Source: Seiridium cupressi (taxonomy: Eukaryota > Ascomycota > Sordariomycetes > Amphisphaeriales > Sporocadaceae). From it: a DNA stretch of 64,000 nucleotides. The translations under genes and the position numbers were made by a program. Below, one piece after another: positions 35,793 to 46,935 of the stretch (positions are counted from its first letter, which is position 1; each line of letters opens with the position of its first letter). Below the pieces are notes generated by a model that saw only the letters and a list, made by a program, of their open reading frames with translations, was not told the origin of the DNA and ran no database searches. The DNA is taken from the NCBI GenBank assembly GCA_036674765.1, contig JARVKI010000022.1, positions 62,001 to 126,000 on the forward strand, read 5' to 3'.

Positions 35793-37464
35793 ATGGCTTC
35801 ATATACCCTCACTGGCGGCAATGTGTTTGCGACGCTCGTCGCGTTATGGTTGGCTTACTTTATATCAAATGTCGTGTATAATCTCTTTTCCCGGCCCGCT
35901 TCTGATGCGTGTTTCGAGGTTGCCATGGATTCTGAAATTCACAAAGGGCGTCTTGCCGTTCTGCATAGTAGACCTACACAAAAAGATATGGCGAGATCGT
36001 CCGGGTCGCGCCCGATGAATTGGTGTTTGCGAGTCCCGCAGCTTGGAATGACATGCAGGGCGATCGGTCCAAGGGCCAGCTGGAGATGGAAAAGTAGGCC
36101 AAATTCGACCGCCCCATCAAAGGTGTGACTATGTACGAACATCGTCACAGCCGATCGCGAGAGCACGGGAAGCTGCGGAGGATGTTGGCCCATGGCTTCA
36201 GCGAGAAGGCTCTCCGAGACCAGCAACCCCTAATCAAGAAATACGCCGACCTGTTCGTGCAGCGTCTTCATGAAAAATGCGCTGATGGGTCAGCAGCCCT
36301 GAACATCACCGCCTGGTACAACTTCACCACCTTTGACGTGATCGGAGTCCTGGCTTTCGGCGAGTCTTTTGGTTGTCTTGCGAATTCCCAAGACCACTCT
36401 TGGGTTTCCAAGATTCTATCGATCGCTTGTGTGGGAACCATTATCCAGTCTCTGGCCCAGTACCCGACGATTAAGGCGCTCATAGATGCATTCGTGCCTT
36501 TTGCGGAAAGAAGTAAGCAACTTAAAAAACGTGGCCTACACTTTTCGATGATTCGCCAAGCATACTCGAAGAAGAGATTGCTAACCCCAGGCGTTGTAGT
36601 GAATAAACAAGGCAGGACTTCCTGAAGATTTCCGAGGTCAAGTTAAAAGACCGAATGGAAAAATACCAAGATTGTCCAGATCTTGTCGAGCCCATGCTGA
36701 AGAGGGCAGATGAAAGGGTAGGTAAATCACATTTATACCATGTCGGACCCACGACTTACTGATCTTTCCAGGGCATCACGATGGAAAAGTTGCAAGCAAA
36801 CAGCAGTCTTCTCATCATTGCTGGGTCTGAGACGACAGCGACTCAGCTCTCAGGGGTGACCTACTTCCTCATGACAAATCCCGATGCAATGAAGAAAGTA
36901 ACTGACGAAATCCGTACGACATTCAATTCAGAAGAGGCGATCAGCTTCATCACGGTCAACGAGCTCACATATATGAATGCTTGCCTGAACGAATCCTTCC
37001 GGCTGTATCCATCAGTCGCAGCAGGCTTGCCACGAATGGTGCCGCCGGGGGGGCCAACGTCTGCGGAGAGTATATTGTCGCAGGCCAAACCGTGGCGGTT
37101 CACCACTTCGCTCTTTACTGAGACGATAGGCTATGGAGAGATGCCCGAACGTATCAGCCCGAACGCTGGCTGGGAGATGCGAGATTCGCGGATGACCAAC
37201 GCAACGCCTTACAGCCCTTCCAGGTAGGCCCGAGAAATTGCCTGGGACGAAAGTGAGTAGAGAAGTCAGCCTGCTTTATGCCGTGGTTTCCCTTGCTGGC
37301 ACACGAAGCATTGCCTGTGTCGAGATGCGCACCATCCTCGGTCGTACGCTTTGGGATTTCGACGCCAAAATTGTGGACGAAAGTCCAACTGGCTGGCCCA
37401 GAAGAACTACAACCTATGGGAAAAGCCACCATTAAAGGCTTACCTAACCCCAGTGGCGAATTGA
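35793..37464 (+). pseudogene. Cytochrome P450 pseudogene (CYP65/isotrichodermin C-15 hydroxylase-like)
   Basis: Starts with an N-terminal membrane anchor (TLVALWLAYFISNVVYNLF). The C-helix region and RRMLAHGFSEKAL are recognisable, as are the I-helix AGSETTATQ (about 36823), the K-helix ESFR (about 36989), PERW-type PER.W, and the haem loop [12 protein letters not shown] (about 37221). Damage: an early frameshift after the anchor, another near 35980, stop TAG at 36095, a frameshift in the G7 run at 37047-37053, stop TGA at 37119, and a frameshift near 37387. TAG at 36095 in EK*AKFDRP would be TGG to TAG, and 37119 could be CGA to TGA. Both are C-to-T-type changes such as RIP makes, but the indels are not. 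An intron remains after GRK at about 37251. The subfamily is a guess from overall feel. Confidence 0.85.
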
Positions 37465-38284
37465 TGTATCAGAGGTTAGGCTGTTCTCGTCGGGACGGGG
37501 GGAATCTGTAATGTCTTTCCTAACGAGCAAATGAACATGCATACATGTACTTGACCAGCGATTTATGCCTGTGAATTGGTGGCCAATCGGCAATGCACTT
37601 GCTCACTCGCGTAATGCCACGGAGCCAAAGGCGCTTGTCTGCTTGGGACTGAGCACTGGTAGTTTCATCTCGATATGGGTGACGCGAGAATTCTGGCGAT
37701 GCTGGTAGTAATTCAACCAAATGCACACGCGCGCCTGGCCTGACTGGCACTTACTGCAGGTCGACGGTGGCACGGACTGAGGATAGCTCTGGCGGTTGCA
37801 GATCATTAGATGGAATAGGCGAGGAGCTTGGTGGGGGGCTTGCAGTTGACGGGCGCTATCAGGAAGGACCCCTGTTTCCGTTGGAGTTCACGGGAGCGGT
37901 GTGTGTTCGCGGTACCTCGGCACCGTTAGAGCACAAGTACCACAGCGCTCGGGCGGCTGCGAACAGAAACAACAGGCGCTAACAGACCGCGAGAGCTCCC
38001 ACCAAAAGTCAATCAAGCTGCCCCTCTACATTGTATCCAACGAGACGGCACACAAAGGAAATAGACCAGTCCCCAATCACATCGCCGCCCCTCACCCAAG
38101 CTGCGTTGGTAGACCAAACCCCACACAAAACCATTGCATTTGAGTCCACACCTCCTTTTGACCTCCTTCAACTCAGCAAGCGCTGTGCGCAGAGTTCCGT
38201 CTCGACTCCATCCGTCCTCTCCCAGGCACCTCGAGCACCGGCATCTTCGTATCCTCCCCCAATTCCTCACCACCATCAACCATC
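37465..38284. other. Intergenic, alpha-tubulin promoter
   Basis: 3' flank of the P450 relic, then the promoter and C-rich 5' leader of the alpha-tubulin gene (38.05-38.28 kb, pyrimidine/CCTC-rich). No other gene seen. Confidence 0.55.
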
Positions 38285-39984
38285 ATGAAGGGCGAGGTGA
38301 GTTGGCCCCTCTAAGACTTGAGCTACCGTCCGGCCACTGTCGTTTGCCCTGAGCCGCCCCTCGGCCGTTTGGCATCGCGAACCGAACAGCGGCCCCTGTT
38401 GGCTCTAGGGCGTGTTCCGACGCCTCAGGCACGGCCACCACACGTCAAGCATCTCGAGTCGGGCAAAATGATTGACTCTCCTCTGTCTGCAGATTCTTCA
38501 CCTTCACCTTGGCCAGGCTGGTACCCAGCTGGGTAACAGTGCCTGGGAGCTGTGAGTACCACACCGCTTGGTGCCGGGATACAACGCCCACCCAGCGTGG
38601 CAGGAACCCTATAGCTAACAGTTCCTGTCAGGTATCTGCTTGAACACGGTCTTGGACGTGACGGTCGCCCCAGCACCGAGGAAGGAAAGGATGCGGTTGA
38701 CGGTGGATCATACGAGACTTTCTTCACCGAGACCAGCAACGGCAAATATGTGCCCCGCTCCATCTTCGTAGATCTTGACCCTTCGCCCATTGATGAGATC
38801 CGAACCGGCGACTACCGTCAGCTCTTCCACCCCGAGCTCCTGATCAGCGGCAAGGAAGATGCTGCCAACAACTACGCCCGTGGTCACTACACCATCGGCA
38901 AGGAGATGGTGGAGAATGTGGTTGACCGCATCCGTCGCGTTGCCGACAACTGCAGTGCCCTCCAAGGTTTCCTGATCTTCCACTCGTTCGGCGGTGGCAC
39001 CGGATCTGGTTTCGGAGCCCTGCTCCTCGAGCGTCTCTCCACCGAGTACGGCAAGAAGTGCAAGCTTGAGTTCGCCGTCTACCCTGCTCCGCGTGTCTCG
39101 ACTGCCGTGGTCGAGCCCTACAACGCCGTCTTGTCCACCCACAGCACCATTGAGAACTCGGACTGCACCTTCCTGGTCGACAATGAGGCTGTCTATGACA
39201 TCTGCAAGCGCAACCTGGACATTCCCCGTCCCAACTACGAGCACTTGAACCGCCTGATCGCTCAGGTTGTGAGCTCCATCACATCGTCTTTGCGTTTCGA
39301 TGGTGCCCTGAACGTCGACTTGAACGAGTTCCAGACCAACTTGGTGCCCTACCCTCGTATTCACTACCCCTTGATCAGCTACGCCCCAGTTGTGTCCGCC
39401 GCAAAGAGCTCCCACGAAAGCTTCAAGGTCCATGACTTGACGTTCCAATGTAAGTTGACCCGTTCAACCAGCTTTTTCCAAGAAGTCGCTAAAGACTAGG
39501 GTTAGGCTTCGAGCCCAACAACCAAATGGTTGTCTGCGATCCTCGCAATGGCAAGTATATGGCTGTCGCTCTGCTCTACCGTGGTGATGTCGTGCCGCGC
39601 GACTGCAGTGCCGCCATCGCTGCTCTGAAGGCCAAGGCCTCGTTCAACCTGGTCGAGTGGTGCCCTACCGGTTTCAAGCTCGGTATCAACTACCAAAAGC
39701 CCATGGCCGTCCCCACGGCATCCCCTTCGGACGGCGGTCTCGCTTCCGTCGACCGCTCCGTGTCCATGCTGTCCAACACCACTGCTATTGCAGAGGCATG
39801 GTCACGTCTTGACCACAAGTTCGACCTCATGTACAGCAAGCGCGCCTTCGTCCACTGGTACGTTGGTGAGGGTATGGAGGAAGGCGAGTTCTCCGAGGCT
39901 CGGGAGGATCTCGCTGCTCTGGAGAAGGATTACGAGGAGGTTGCAGCCGACAGCTACGAGGGAGAAGAGGAGGCCGAGTATTAA
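38285..39984 (+). CDS. Alpha-tubulin
   Basis: Four exons: 38285-38296 (12 nt), 38493-38551, 38632-39449, 39506-39984; 455 aa. Introns (196, 80 and 56 nt) sit in the N-terminal codons and late in the gene, as is usual for fungal tubulins. The start MKGE joins to [23 protein letters not shown]-binding [16 protein letters not shown], and the C-terminal acidic tail ending EEEAEY with terminal Tyr are all present. The catalytic E254-type loop ([14 protein letters not shown]) is intact. It pairs with beta-tubulin in microtubules. Ascomycetes usually have two alpha-tubulins; MKGE rather than MREV/MRGE at the start suggests the divergent second isotype, but that is inference. Exon 1 encodes only four residues. 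Confidence 0.96.
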
Positions 39985-40756
39985 GATACCTAGACTTGGA
40001 TCATTTGTGTGGATGTTTAATACCCCCTTTCGTTTTCATCTCGCTCCAAGACTTCCCCTCTTCAACTTCTTTAATTTTTTTGATGACGGACTGCCTTTCA
40101 CCAACAGGAAAAAGAGAGTCTAGGGACCTACATTTCATGTTGGAGTCGAGGATAGAAATGGGATATCCTGGTCATTGGAGAAAAGAAAAGGGAGGCCGGC
40201 ACGTGGTCGTGCTGGGTTTGATGTAGTTGGAAGCAATGGATCTGTGCTCTGTAGTTGCAAACCTCCCCGTCGCATAATGCCTGCACTAAATCGATTAGTC
40301 AAGTATCGTCACATCCAAGAAGACCAGATGTCTCACGTGTAACGGATACACATACGTAGCCTTATGTGAGCTCGAGCAGACATTCGGCCGGTCCGAAGGC
40401 ATGCATGCGTCAGATGGGGGTAGTACTACCTTCGAGGCTGTGTTCGTGTACCTGCAGATGGGAGAATCCTTAAAACGCCCGCTGTCATCCTTGCGCCCTC
40501 CATCTGCGCTAGGTTACTGGAACGCCATGTTGTTGTACCCCATGATCATTGATTATACAACAGACATATCAAGAAGACGGAGGTGGTAGCGGTATGGAGC
40601 ATTGGCTGCAATGCCGACGAGGAGATTCTCGGTAGCCCCTTTAGAAGTCGGCACAATAAAATGACTGGACTACGAGCCGGGAAACTTGGCGTCTGCTGAG
40701 GGGTATTTTGAATTACATCGGATGCCTCTATGCCGACCTACAACTTTGAAATCTAC
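39985..40756. other. Convergent intergenic region
   Basis: 3' flanks of alpha-tubulin (plus) and Nop12 (minus). Tubulin-side UTR is pyrimidine-rich. No other gene. Confidence 0.6.
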
Positions 40757-42623
40757 TCAATTATCGCCCTTCTTCCTCCACTCGGCAGCCCTTCTAGCGC
40801 CGCGTTTCTTTGCTTGCAGAGGTGGTCTTTTCTTCCCCTTGACCTTGCCGAACTTGAGATCCTTGGGCTTGCCGTCTTTGGAGCTCGCACGACGGCCTTC
40901 AAAGACGATCTGTTCTGGAGTTTTGAGTGTGCTAAGATCGACGCCGCCATCAGACTTGCTCTCCTTGCGTCTTGTCTCCTTGTCGCCTCCTTTCAATCTC
41001 TGCGCTTCACGCGCTGCACCAGCGCGGCCAAATAGCCGGCTTGCTCGCCCTGCCAACGACTGCTGTTCGGGCGTCGCTTTGTGTTTATACTTTGTGCTTT
41101 TAGGCTGGCCTGCAGCGCCGTCGAGACCCTTTGCTTTACCGGCAGCGGCCATGGCCTCAAGCTTCACCTTGGTGCTTCTCTCCATAGCTAATGCCGTCTT
41201 CTTCGGGTCCTTGGCACGGCTAACTCTCAGTATTCGTGGTAGCATGGGCGGGAACTTCTTGCCGTCTAGCAACAAAGCAGCCTCAACGTCGTTTCCATCG
41301 TAGAATTGTACGTAGGCAAATCCTTTCCCGACCCGAGTCTTGGCATCTCGAGGAACGCGGACGCTTTCAACTTTGCCTGCATGCTGGCTAAAGACCCGCC
41401 AAAGCCCCTCCTCGAAATCCGCTGGGGTCTTGGTGCGCTTCTTTGCCTTGGTCTCCCCGTCCGCATCGGTGGTCAAAACTGTCTCGTCGTCCACGAAACC
41501 TAGATTGCCAACGAAGACACAGCGTCTGTGAGCAACAGGGCTAGGGTGTGCAACACTATCTGCGCGCAGGTGACGGTCCAGAACGACGGTGCCATTGAGA
41601 GCTTTGAGCGCTGCCCTAGCGGCTAGTGGACTTGAGTACACTACATAAGCGTTGGTAGACTTGGTGGTCGTCGACATCAGAGCCTTGGTTATATAGGCGG
41701 CGCGCTTGGGCATGCCGCCACCTGCAACGGCAACAGAGCGGAAACGGAGGGACTCGACTTTGTGTGGTCCGGAAGATGCATCCAACTCCGATAGAGGGCT
41801 TGCAAGGTGTGTCATGAGTTGCTTCTTCGCCTTAGATGAAGCGATGGCTTCCGAGGAGACATTGCCCAGGAACAAGGTACGATTTGCCTTGTCGACTTCA
41901 ATATCAGCATGCTCGTCGGACTTTTGTACGAGCGACTCGTGCAAAATAGGAGCATCCCCGTCGTCGTCGTTGTTGTCGTCTGCCTTGGTGCTCTTGCTGG
42001 TCGACTCTCCTGTGCCTTCCTTGTCGCTGTCTTCTCTTCGTCGCTTCTCTGAAGGTTCATCATCCTCGTCCACTAGCTTGCTCAAATACTTGTCCTCGAG
42101 GTCCTCGAATTCATCCGTCCGTTTCCGTTTCCGGTCCTTTTTCTTGGATTCGGGCTTTACAGCTGCGTCGTCCGACTCCGATTCTAGGCCGGCGGCGCTC
42201 TGTACGTCCGAGTTGGCAATTCCGTCATCTTCGACCCCGTCGGCTGAATCTTCGCCAGAAGATAATTCGTTGTCCTCATCATCCAGCTCCTCGTCGAGCT
42301 CACTGAGCTCCTCGTCATCTTCCTCAACCTCACTACCATCTTCGTCAGAAACTGGCTCGACTTGGCCGGGCTCTTTCACGGGGAGCAATTCGGCATATCG
42401 TGTAGAAGGCGGTGCTTTGACGGGACCGGACTGCGTGGCATTGTAAGCTCAAAGGGACGTTGGATTGGTCTAGAGGCCGGGGACTTACGCTGCTGGCGAA
42501 AAGATCGTTCAGGGTCTTATCAATGGTCGCCTGGGGGGCTGCGAGCCCAGCGGTTCTCCTGCTACCCAGTTAGCATGGTGCGACGGATGGAAGCTCGTGT
42601 GGCGCATCTCACCCTTTCCCCAT
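40757..42623 (-). CDS. NOP12: Nucleolar RNA-binding protein Nop12
   Basis: Three exons, 42623-42613 (11 nt), 42558-42489, 42430-40757, give 584 aa. Exon joins produce MGKGRTAGL...TLNDLFASS then SGPVKAPPSTRY, the family's usual start. An acidic stretch (about 40-100) is followed by two RRM domains: the first around NRTLFLGNVSSE to ALKALNG, the second around RRCVFVGNLGF to GKGFAYVQFYDGNDV. A basic nucleolar tail (KGKKRPPLQAKKRGARRAAEWRKK) ends the protein. Nop12 acts in pre-60S assembly, in particular 5.8S/25S rRNA processing. The branch sites CTAAC are visible in the first intron. The gene is divergent from the Sds3/Dep1 gene, with 509 bp between start codons. Confidence 0.92.
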
Positions 42624-43132
42624 AGTTGAAGGTGAATATGTGTGTAGAATGTATGGTGTGTTACGGGCAAAAAGCTTCAATTTCTCGATAACCCCACGAT
42701 TGGCTTGCAAAAAAAGTTGGGCGGCGCCGATAACGATAAGCGTCGCAGATGGGCCCAGTGACAGGGGTTTGGAACAATCGGCAACTCGGTCTTTCTCCTA
42801 CGTAGGTCACAAAACGCCCGCCTTTCGCTTTCAGGTGCCGGAGATCACCATCCACACCCTTCCCCCCAAACTCGATTCCAGCTCGTAGGAGGAACCAGAA
42901 CCCCAGTGCTTCTGCTTCCTGCGCCCTTGTGACATAGCGCGTCTGGACAAGGTATTCAATACTCGACATTCGTTTCTTGCACATCTTCTACTAGCCCGCG
43001 AAACTCGGCGTCAACAAAACGGATCATTTCAACTACTTGGCGCTGCTCCCGCCAGTACCTCAATTCTGAACCCCAGCCGCCAGTCCCAGACCATTACATT
43101 CACGAAGAGGTGGCTTCTTCAGCCCTATCGCG
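42624..43132. promoter_or_regulatory. Divergent promoter of Nop12 and Dep1
   Basis: Short divergent spacer between two start codons. No open frame with a recognisable product on either strand; the minus-strand frame at 42661-42984 lacks homology. Specific factor sites are not claimed. Confidence 0.5.
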
Positions 43133-45259
43133 ATGGCAACCGGTGATACAGCACCGCCCTTGAGCATACAGCCTCCCGCCATCGAGCCGCTCTCCGACGA
43201 CGACGGGTCAAGCCCACTTTCTGATCTTGGTGGCTCCCAGAACGACCTCGAGCTGCCAGACGAGAGCCCCAACGCTGGTCGCCAGGTTGCAAGCGACGAT
43301 GAGGGCAACGACACCGAGGCCGAAACGGAGCGCCTCTACCCCACGCCCCATAACCCTACCCGTCATACCGACGCTCTCGACGGTGCTTCCACCTTGGAGA
43401 GGACGCCAACCAAGCTCCGCCCAGGTACCCGCGTCGATGATGATGAAGATGAGCCCCTCTCCGAGCTCCAAGGCTCCTTTACTTCGAGCCCACCACGCGC
43501 TCACAGTCCTGGCGCCCCAACCGTCGAGAAGCTGCCGTCACCCACCCTCGACATCCTCGCAGAAGCGGCAGCGGCTCAAGACTCCGATATCCGGAAGCGA
43601 AAACGCTCGTCGCTCCCTCCCGACCTCGAAGAGGAAGACCAGCCTTCACGAAAACGCTCCGCATCAGCTCCCGCCATCGACCAAGCAGATCAGGACGGCG
43701 ACGTGGTCATGGCGGATGACGACGGTCCCTCCACGAACACCAATAGCGGAGACGAGGCAGTGACAGAGCCTCGTACGAATGAAGGGCGTGACGAGCCAGC
43801 TGATGAGGCTGACGCTGACGCACAAGCAGAGGACGAGTCGCGTGCGCGGAAACAGGCGCGCGGCGGCTCAAAGAAGCGCAAGACGCCGCGAGCAGAAAGC
43901 GATGAGCCCGCGGAAGAAGCTGTGGATGGGGCGACTGCAGAGGAAGAAGGCGCGCATACTGGCGACGACGAACACAACGAAGCAGATGTCGATGAAGAGG
44001 CCGAGGCTGCTCAGAGGACCGAAGAAGAGCGTACGAGACAGCTTCCAATGCATGCGGCTTCGACTAGGCTAACCCATTTGGCAGTTGAACGAAAGAGAGC
44101 GGCACTCGACGGATTGAATAGTATAGAGAAGCAATTTGCTTTATTCAGGGAAAGGTATGTTGTGAGGTCCCTACTGCCAACCTTTCCCGCTTCATTGCGC
44201 AGCTAACGTAATCGACGGTAGACTTTACCAGGAAAGACTTGATCAATTGAATAGGGAGGAAGCTATGCTGAAAGCCGATAACCCCACTCATCCCGACTAC
44301 CTTGCCATGATGGAGTGTATAGACTCTCGGCGCGACGAGAAGCTGCGCGTGGCCGAGAAGGAGCACGAGTTGAACACAGAAACCTTGGGCAGATGGGCTG
44401 TTGCGAGACGTGCGCAAATTCTCTCTCAGTACTATCAGGACGTCCGCGAGACTAGAGAGAGGGTCCTTGGAGAGCTTGGGCAGTACTGGTACGCCATACA
44501 GCACGAGAGGAGGAAGCACGCCAACAACGTGCACGACTATGGCCTTCGCTTCCCTCAAGCTCAGACGCAGAGAGTGCGTGATGCGATGGCGTACAACAAG
44601 GAAGTGGCAATCTTGTCTGGCATTGCCAAGTACGAAGGGATGCCCGCCGCACCGGATATGCGTGGTGCGTCGTCGCAAGATTTTGACGACGATTTCGAAG
44701 CAATGAACGTGAGTACATCCTTCGGAGATGACAGCCAACACAAAACTAATATTTTGGTGAACAGCGTGGGCGTGGATCTGTGCCGCAAGCCCGGGAGCCT
44801 ACCAGGTCGGTGTATTCCGATATAAGGGGTATACCATTCGGCCAGGGTTTGGGTGCTGCCGCTGAACAATTCATAGAACAAAATGCCTGGGCCAATCCTC
44901 ATCACCCATCCAACGCACACCTACTGCAGCGCCAGCACTCGCAGCAAGAGCCTCGGCGGCGTAGTCCACTTCCCGAGGCTTCGGGCTCGCGCCGTCATTC
45001 GCATCAGCCAAATCCTTTCTCCTCAAGCACCATATCGAGCACGTCGAACTATGCCTCATACAATGGCAACACAGCAACATCAAACCATGTGCCACGGGCA
45101 CCTACGACATCCCCTGAAACCACCCGCGCCGCGAGCCTTTTAGAACAGACAAGTGTGAGGAGTATGAAGGCCGCTGCCGCTGCTGCCGCGGCCGCGGCCG
45201 AAGCCGAGCAGTCCAGAGCCGTCAAACGTGAGGCTGCTCCTCCTGTGGGTGGCTTCTAA
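43133..45259 (+). CDS. DEP1: Sds3-like (Dep1-type) subunit of the Rpd3L histone deacetylase complex
   Basis: Three exons, 43133-44154, 44222-44708, 44765-45259; 667 aa. The N-terminal 300 residues are acidic and low-complexity (Glu/Asp/Ala/Ser) with KKRK-type nuclear signals. The Sds3 domain follows, running across the first intron: VERKRAALDGLNSIEKQFALFRER joined to LYQERLDQLNREEAML, then DYLAMMECIDSRRDEKL and a long helix RAQILSQYYQDVRETRERV. The C-terminal part is disordered, Ser/His-rich, with an Ala tract of about ten residues encoded by GC-rich repeats (about 45171-45202). Sds3-domain proteins anchor Sin3-Rpd3L, which deacetylates histones at promoters. Sds3 and Dep1 share the domain; the long acidic N-terminus favours Dep1. 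Confidence 0.82.
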
Positions 45260-45709
45260 CTTGACGTGCAGTCCGGCCGTGCGCATCACTTCTTTCACTA
45301 GCACATAACCCGGTGGTGGTTGGTTGGTTGTTTGTTTGCATTTGGAGCAGTGTGGGTTGCACTGTGAATACCCTTGCATCTTGTTTGGAGCTTTCGGCGT
45401 TGCATAATGCTCTTGGTAGGCTCGTCTTTTCTTCGGTAAAAGGGGGCCGGTGACGGTGGAACCGACAGGATCAATACGGCGTTTTGACACTGGTCCCGCC
45501 ACGAGCACATATTGGGGCGATCCGGTCCTTGCCCATGTTGATATAGTCCACGGCGTCTCGAACATCCCAGTTACAGTGCTCAGTAAGAGCCATGATACCA
45601 TTTCCTTTACGAATCAATATAGTCGGATGATTATGGTCTATTACCAACGCCTATGAATGCCGTCTGTTGTACATGTGACTGTTCCTGCAGGCTGCATCTA
45701 GCCAGCCCC
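45260..45709. other. Convergent intergenic region
   Basis: 3' flanks of Dep1 (plus) and Coa3 (minus). Nothing else recognised. Confidence 0.6.
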
Positions 45710-46060
45710 CTACGACTTGGTCGCCGGCTGCTGCGGCGCATCGGGCACCTTGACGTCTGTGAATTCATCTTGACCGATCGCCCTTATCGTATAAACGTCT
45801 GCCGAACATCAATAAGTGGTCGGCCTAGGTGATGATGCATACGTACAAACTCCTATGGCGAATGCGGCAACACCGGACCCCAGGAGTGCGTTCTTTATCA
45901 AATACGGCCTCCGGGCGCGGACCAGTGCGGGCGAGTGCGCATTCTTGTTGTAGTAGGACGAGTTTCCGTAGGGACTGTAAAAATGATCTGGTCAGCAAGC
46001 CCGATCATGGCGGCATGGCGGGCATGGCAGGGGCGCAAAGGGCCGTGATCACCTCGGCAT
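45710..46060 (-). CDS. COA3: Cytochrome c oxidase assembly factor Coa3
   Basis: Three exons, 46060-46053 (8 nt: ATG CCG AG), 45974-45847 and 45798-45710, give only 74 aa, typical of Coa3. The order is MPSPYGNSSYYNKN, then ALVRARRPYLIKNALLGSGVAAF, a single membrane span ending AIGVYVYT, and the conserved C-terminal IRAIGQDEFTDVKVPDAP. The RARRPYLIKNAL plus GQDEF..VxVPDAP pattern is diagnostic. Coa3 sits in the inner mitochondrial membrane and, with Cox14 and Mss51, stabilises newly made Cox1 and feeds back on its translation. The gene is easy to miss because no exon exceeds 128 nt. It is divergent from Pta1. Confidence 0.88.
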
Positions 46061-46935
46061 CTTGGTTAGAATATGTCCAGCGGGCGCAGGTTTGTTTGCG
46101 ACGAGGGAACTGATTGGCAAAGAAGAAAGTTGTAGAGAGAATTTCCCAAATTGGATGCGGGTTGCGGTCATTCGATACAGCTCAAGGCTACTGACTGTAA
46201 TTTGCAGCTAAGCAGGAAGGATCACGGTAGTTGCATAATCGCATAGAGTAATGTAGAGTAAATACATGTACATTACAGCTAGCGCCGGCCCCGCAGCCCT
46301 ACAAGCTGCTGTGGCTGTTGACTGTCACCCCGACTCATCGCCCTGGAGGAAACAAGCTTGGTATGGCACTTTTGCTTTGAGCTGCATCCGAGACAAAAGC
46401 TGCTTTCTTCGTCCATTTACTTGCTCACCCACTCTTTCATCCACTCATTCCACATCCCTTTCTGTCCCTGGCACCCACAAATAATACACAATGGCATGAG
46501 GGCTCGTCTGCGAAACTGGAGAAGTAATTGCCGGCAATAGTTGACCATCTGGAACCCCCCCCCCCCCCGAACGTCCCTGCAGCAGGACGAGCCTCAGGGC
46601 CCGGCGCGTGCTTTCCCCTAGACGTCCCGCATCAAAGCTCCTGCCTGCACGCGCTCCGAAAGTGCCATCTTCAAATTGACATCACCAGCGCCAGCAACCA
46701 GCAACCAGCACCGCGCCCACGGACCGACACTCGCAACTGCGCGGCCCACGTCACATCTCGCGAGATAACATCACGCCCGGGCTGTTCATTAGGAATGCGA
46801 GGCTTAGATACCCACGCCGTTCCCTGCAGCAAATTCTCCCCGGCCCAGTCAATTACCATAGTAGCTGTCCTTGATCTGCCCTCTTGACTTTGCGCACCCG
46901 GTCTGCCTGCCCAATCTTGACGCTCGACGATCGAC
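46061..46935. promoter_or_regulatory. Divergent region between Coa3 and Pta1
   Basis: Contains both promoters. A C14 run lies at 46555-46568. The Pta1-side 380 bases are C/A-rich 5' leader-like sequence. No other gene recognised. Confidence 0.5.

Noticed and set aside
35793..37464. P450 as a functional gene with extra introns
   Set aside because: The stops at 36095 and 37119 and the G7 frameshift lie inside conserved coding blocks with no splice signals around them.
38708..39448. Long antisense open frame across alpha-tubulin
   Set aside because: Shadow of a strongly codon-biased gene on the other strand; no family resemblance.
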